A DNA stretch of 64,000 bases from Citrus sinensis (Eukaryota; Streptophyta; Magnoliopsida; Sapindales; Rutaceae). Below are positions 59,439 through 64,000 of this stretch, piece after piece. The position numbers and the translations under genes are program-made. The notes under the pieces are model-generated. The model ran no database searches, had not been told where the DNA came from, and saw nothing but the letters and a program-made list of their open reading frames with translations. Where the stretch lies: assembly GCF_022201045.2 (NCBI RefSeq), contig NC_068556.1:23541501-23605500 (forward strand), written 5' to 3'. Numbering within the stretch: the stretch's first letter is position 1; each line of letters begins with the position of its first letter.

Positions 59439-61105
59439 TTTTAATTAGCTTAAAGATAAATAATAATAATAAATGAAAATGATCAATGAATTGCTGTACT
59501 AGAGATAGTTTCCTCGTTTGTGATCAGGTTGAATAATAACTTATGGTTTTAGTCTTTTAGATAAATTAGAAGTTATGAACTTGCTAATTAAGTTCCTTAT
59601 ATAGGAAATACTTAAGGCACTCATAATGTTTGACTTGATCTGTTTCAAAGTTGGGGCTTGACTATATAATACTGCTACTTTCCATTAAGTTTTTAGCTTT
59701 ATTAAAGGCTGCTATCTTGGATCATTGCTCCTTGTCTTTATTATTTGTTACATGCATATGCATTTTATTATATTTAACTGAAGCATACACTTAACAGATG
59801 AGAAAAAACAGTAGTCCAAAATACCATGAATTTTCCCTTTGTAATCTGTTACCCCATTATAACTTCAAAATTTTAACAAAGGCTATTACAACTTACAAGT
59901 GGCTGTTTTTAATTTGATTTGATATAAAAGCAATTGCAGTCGGCAATAAATACGATGACCATATGAGAATTATTTGTATGGGCTCTACAGGATGGGGAGA
60001 GTTAATTATTGAACTGGTAATTAATGGAGCCATGGGCTTGAAGTGCTCCCTTCATTTAAATTGTCTTGAATATATCTAAATATCTCAGCAAGAGTGGAGT
60101 CGATAGTAAAGAGTGCAGCATTAAATCACAGTTCAGTACTTTGTGTTGAGTGCATATTTAAAAATTATGAGATTTTGATAATTATAAACATACCCTATAA
60201 ATTAATAGGGATCCGTGACTATCAAAATTTATTTTAAACTAATGTGGGGGGTGAGATTATTTTAACACTTCTGTCACATATGGATTAATTTTTCGTGAAA
60301 TCAAAGCCAAAAGATAAATATTGGCTTGTACATGAGTTTGTTCCAATATTATATAATAAAAGCATATAGATTTAACCCCTGTATACTTAATAAAAGATAA
60401 TTCATGTGTTGCGGGTCATCCCAAATGTATCACGATTTCTTTTTAACTAATTAATGTGAGATTATTTGAACATTAATGAATTACTATTGGGAACCAAAAA
60501 ATTATTTACAATGAGACCAAACAAGCTTTTAATAGAAAAGACAAATAGACACTATGAAACACCATAAATTTAGTATATACCGTGCGGTTATTTTTTTATC
60601 CATGATTTTCTCTTTATCTGACGAAACAAAACTCTTGGAGATTATCACCCATAATTTCTGCAATATTTGAAATATTTAAAAGAGCGATACTAAGCGTATA
60701 AGATTATACTCAACTTACGTTCGAAATTACGTGTCTAATTTCATTTTAATTTTATATTGTCATTAATGTGATAATTATTTAGACAGTGGATGAATCATCC
60801 ATCAAGTACTACATAACTGAGGATACAAACTTTATCCAAGCTTAATTTGTAATTAAGTCTAGCATTTCCTCTGCAGGTTGATTTGATGATCGTGATTCTT
60901 TGCCACCGCATTAATTTATAATGATGAAGTTCAATAAGATAAAGGGAAAAGCAAACTCTTTTTTTTTTTTATTTAGCCAAAAGCCAATTATATAAATTGG
61001 CATATTTGAAAACAAAGAGACACGACATACGGAAGCCATAAACATGATTATTCATAATGTTGCAACAAAGGCGACGCAAGTGCGGTGAAGTGTTGACGTA
61101 AGAGC
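59439..61105. other. Spacer between the MLP pseudogene and the last MLP gene
   Basis: AT-rich with no gene seen. A possible TATATA box (CTTATATAGG near 59597) belongs to the pseudogene's old promoter. The rest is unassigned. Confidence 0.45.
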
Positions 61106-61756
61106 TTATACGGCATTGGGGTTTGCCAAGGCATAGGCTTCCAGAGCCTTAAAAATTCCCTTCTCCTTTTCCAAGCCTCCCTTAACCTGCTCTTCCTTAA
61201 TCTCGGCACCTGGTTTGGGATAGAACTTGATAACAACGGTGCTCTTGCTTCCTCCGTCAGGGGTGCCCACAACCTTACTCTCATAAGAAACATGATCAAT
61301 AGTAGGGATGTTAGCATCACCCTCACCTTCAATTGCCGTGTAATTGTATATCTTGTTCTCTTTGTCCAATGCATCAACCCTATGCTTAAAGTACTTCCAA
61401 TCAGCACCTGCAATTAAACAAAAAAAAAAGTTAGTTTTACAACTTATAATTGCATATATGAAATTAGGCTCTATTTGGTATTTCCATTTAGCAGTTGTGG
61501 ATTTAAGCTATGGCTATAAAGTACGTTAGTTTACAGTTGTTGTATCTTAAAAGTTATAAAAGTAAATCTAACCTTCAACAAAGTTAAACTTCTTGATGCT
61601 TCCAGGGCCTCCATCCCCTGAAATCAATTCAACGTTCTTTACAACCTGAGGCAGGACTTTGGGCAGAAGGGTGTCGAACTGAAGGACAAAAAGTTTGAAC
61701 AACTTTTCAGGGGGGAGAGTGCTTGTATCCTCTACATTCAACGTGAGAACACCCAT
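61106..61756 (-). CDS. Bet v 1/PR-10/MLP family protein, member 7, complete
   Basis: Exons 61573-61756 and 61106-61407; 486 nt, 161 aa, normal GT-AG intron. Features: MGVLTLNVEDTSTLPPEKLF, QFDTLLPKVLPQVVKNVEL, loop GDGGPGSIKKFNF, KHRVDALDKENKIYNY, TPDGGSKSTVVIKFYPKPG, and a final helix LEKEKGIFKALEAYALANPNAV. Compared with its neighbours it lacks the SRMFKAxxLDSHN consensus (KLFKLFVLQFD), so it represents a divergent lineage, nearer to pollen/fruit PR-10 allergens with the PKPG segment. The TATA box (61861-61869 on the plus strand) is about 105 bp upstream. The intron carries a TTA-flanked MITE-like stretch (61449-61560). Confidence 0.9.
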
Positions 61757-61860
61757 GATTGTCTAAGAGTTAAACAAAGAAAGAAGATGAAAACTACCGA
61801 TCAACTAAAATTGGGAAATTTTCTGAGTGAATTGTGATGGTGGATGCCAGAGGCGCAATG

Positions 61861-61869
61861 GTATTTATA
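61861..61869 (-). promoter_or_regulatory. TATA box of MLP member 7
   Basis: TATAAATAC on the minus strand, about 105 bp upstream of the ATG at 61756, in the same sequence context as upstream of member 4. Confidence 0.6.
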
Positions 61870-64000
61870 GACTCAGAAGACAAGCTCTACAACTATGCAT
61901 GGCTTTCAACTACTTGGATTAAATAAATATTAATGCCGCTCTACTTATTAAATATTGTTATCTATCTACCATAAATTAAATCCCTGCACCTGTTATTTTA
62001 TTTTAACCAAAATGATCTGTTGAAAGGCGTGCAATAGGGGGAGAATACTTTTTTCGCTTGCGTTAGAAAAATGCACAAAGTCCATCCAAAGAAAAAAACA
62101 ATGCACAAAGACTTTGACGAATTGCAAGCATTGCTCTAGAAAAGCAAGAGCGGGAGCAGAAGAATTCTTTAATTAGTCGCATAACTTGACTTCAAGTGTT
62201 CGATTTAGCAATATTCTAATCTTGCCCTTTCGTCATTATAATATCTTGCATCATGATGATATTACTTTGATAATGAGAGAAATCAAATAATATTCACTAA
62301 ATAACAAATTCCTCATACCAACCGAATCAAACACATAAAATACGATAAATTTCTTTTCCCAAGTTGGTTTTACTTCTTGTTAATACCCGTGACTCCGTCT
62401 TACAATTTTGTAATCTCCTGCTTGTTAAATTATCAAATCTATCTCAGGAGAGGGAGAAAAAAAAAATACTTTCATTGTATCACTTCCTTTCATTAGATTC
62501 TTACCATATTCATTTATATAATAATTATTTTAGAAGTACAGATGTCACACTGCAACAATCTAATGGAAGTGGTATCCAATCTTTTCTTTAAAATACTTGT
62601 TTATGTAAACATTTACCGAGGATAAAGTCAATATTTTCCTGTGGTCCTGAAATATCTAAATTATCTAGAAGCTTCAAATACAAAAACAAAAGCAAACCAA
62701 GACATTAAGTATATGTTTAGTTAAGGTGATTAAGCATCCTGGGGAGGTAGGAATTTAAAAAAATTAATTTGACTTTACTCATTCTTTATCTTTAAAAAAA
62801 TATAAATTGAAAGATGAAACATCATCAACTTCTGAATTCTACAAACGTTACAAACTATTTCTATACATAAGTTCTATGGTTCACATATGGAAAAAGAAAT
62901 AAAAATAAATAAATTATTCGGATTTATGCTTTCATATAAATTATGCTATCAATTCAGATAAAAAAAAAATGCTACCTAATATTTTAAAGAAAAAAATCAG
63001 ATGATATTTTAAATAAATGTGTCAAAACACTTATTTTCAGATGATTTTGGTGTGTAAAAATAGATAACTTGATACTTATAATTAAATGTTCAAATTAAAA
63101 ATAAATATTCAAAGCTATTTAGAGTAATGAAAATAAACGAAAATTATCTAAACATAGATACAAATTAACAAGAAAGAAAATATTTTACAAATGAAAATGA
63201 ATTTGAATCCCATGGTGAGTTGTGGTGAGTGGTGAAAATCTTGTCTCACAGAACACACACACGCACATATAAATAGTAATTAATTAATTATACATTCTTA
63301 TTCATCGACCACCAGTTACAGTATTTGTATTACATATACATGCTCAGTATAAGGTCGATTAACATTAAATTTTAAATCCATAATAAGAAAAAAATTGCTA
63401 ATCACATATAAGTCAAGGAAATGGCAGTCTAGTCTAGCCGGCCTAACACGATAGCCAGTATATTTGTTAGCAGAAGACTTCAAATTGTTCAGTCAAGTAA
63501 ACCGATAATTGTCTATCATAACTTCTTTGACTTATTATATGCCGGTCCTTATCTGAAGTGAGATGAATTAAATACACACACATGAATCCCCATAAGGACC
63601 GATATTTTCCCTTCATAGTGGGGCCTCGCTTTGGAGAAACGAAGCCACAAATGCGCAAGCCAGACTTTAGGTCGTTCAACAATGGTGGCCGCTGTCGACG
63701 TTCATTGATGTTGAATGTTTACTCAATTAATTGGTATGGCCGAATTTAAGGAACTATGAAATCAGCAAATTAGATTTTTTCATAATATCACAGCAGGTAT
63801 CCCGGGTAAAAGTTCACATTACATTGAACGTTGACCGACAGTCTCGACCCATTCTAAGCTTAGTCATTTTACATTCCACCTTAACCAGATTAGATTGGAT
63901 TCAATTATATTGAATTATATAATATTGTCTTATATCTAATATAATATTATATTAAATTTTATTTAAATATAAAAAATATTTATAAGTATTTGAGAGTATT
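61870..64000. other. Right flank, no gene seen; MITE-like AT repeat at the edge
   Basis: AT-rich spacer. From about 63890 to the window end, GATTGGATTCAATT followed by TAATATAATATTATATTA repeats the character of the 5972-6640 element, so a copy probably continues beyond the window. No exon could be supported. Confidence 0.45.

Noticed and set aside
61048-61413. 121-codon minus-strand frame
   Set aside because: Out-of-frame shadow of MLP member 7 exon 2, which reads perfectly in the neighbouring frame and at the family splice site.

Overview
This window is nuclear DNA from a flowering plant. Every gene is split by short GT-AG introns, intergenic DNA is very AT-rich and full of short terminal-inverted-repeat elements, and the recognisable proteins (TOPLESS family, HIPP, Bet v 1/MLP, APUM24) belong to plant families. 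Protein resemblance suggests a eudicot; a woody species such as Citrus is possible, but the sequence alone does not settle it. I rebuilt exons by hand from splice sites and checked that each reading frame closes.

Left part (1-17.4 kb): on the minus strand a complete 17-exon PUF-family nucleolar protein (APUM24/PUF6-like, 658 aa) with site II motifs upstream. After about 5 kb of AT-rich DNA comes a complete 25-exon TOPLESS-related co-repressor of the TPR2/TPR3 type (1131 aa) on the plus strand, with two overlapping upstream ORFs.

Middle (17.4-46.6 kb): a 6-exon secreted GH28 polygalacturonase-like protein whose catalytic motifs are all altered; a 170-aa basic protein resembling DUF4602/FAF1-type ribosome-biogenesis factors; a complete 3-hydroxy-3-methylglutaryl-CoA lyase (426 aa, minus strand); a complete UTP5/WDR43-like WD40 nucleolar protein (630 aa); and a heavy-metal-associated isoprenylated protein (HIPP, 349 aa) with five tandem 13-residue repeats. 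Three of these genes (APUM24, FAF1-like, UTP5) point to ribosome assembly, but they are not adjacent and adjacency implies nothing by itself.

Right part (48.7-61.8 kb): a tandem array of Bet v 1/PR-10/MLP genes. Four have complete frames (one plus, three minus); the others are pseudogenes or orphan exons. All share an intron after the first base of the codon that follows about 61 codons. One intact member uses a GC instead of a GT donor.

Scattered through the spacers are non-autonomous DNA transposons with readable ends: a hAT-like element with an exact 8-bp target duplication, a Mutator-like element with an exact 9-bp duplication, two Tourist-like MITEs of one family flanked by TTA, and a nested pair near 52-53 kb. 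I saw no CRISPR, rRNA, tRNA or recognisable miRNA gene, and no clear new multi-gene system. The most interesting items are the apparent GH28 pseudoenzyme, the GC donors, the decaying MLP array and an unexplained stretch at 43.2-45.2 kb.
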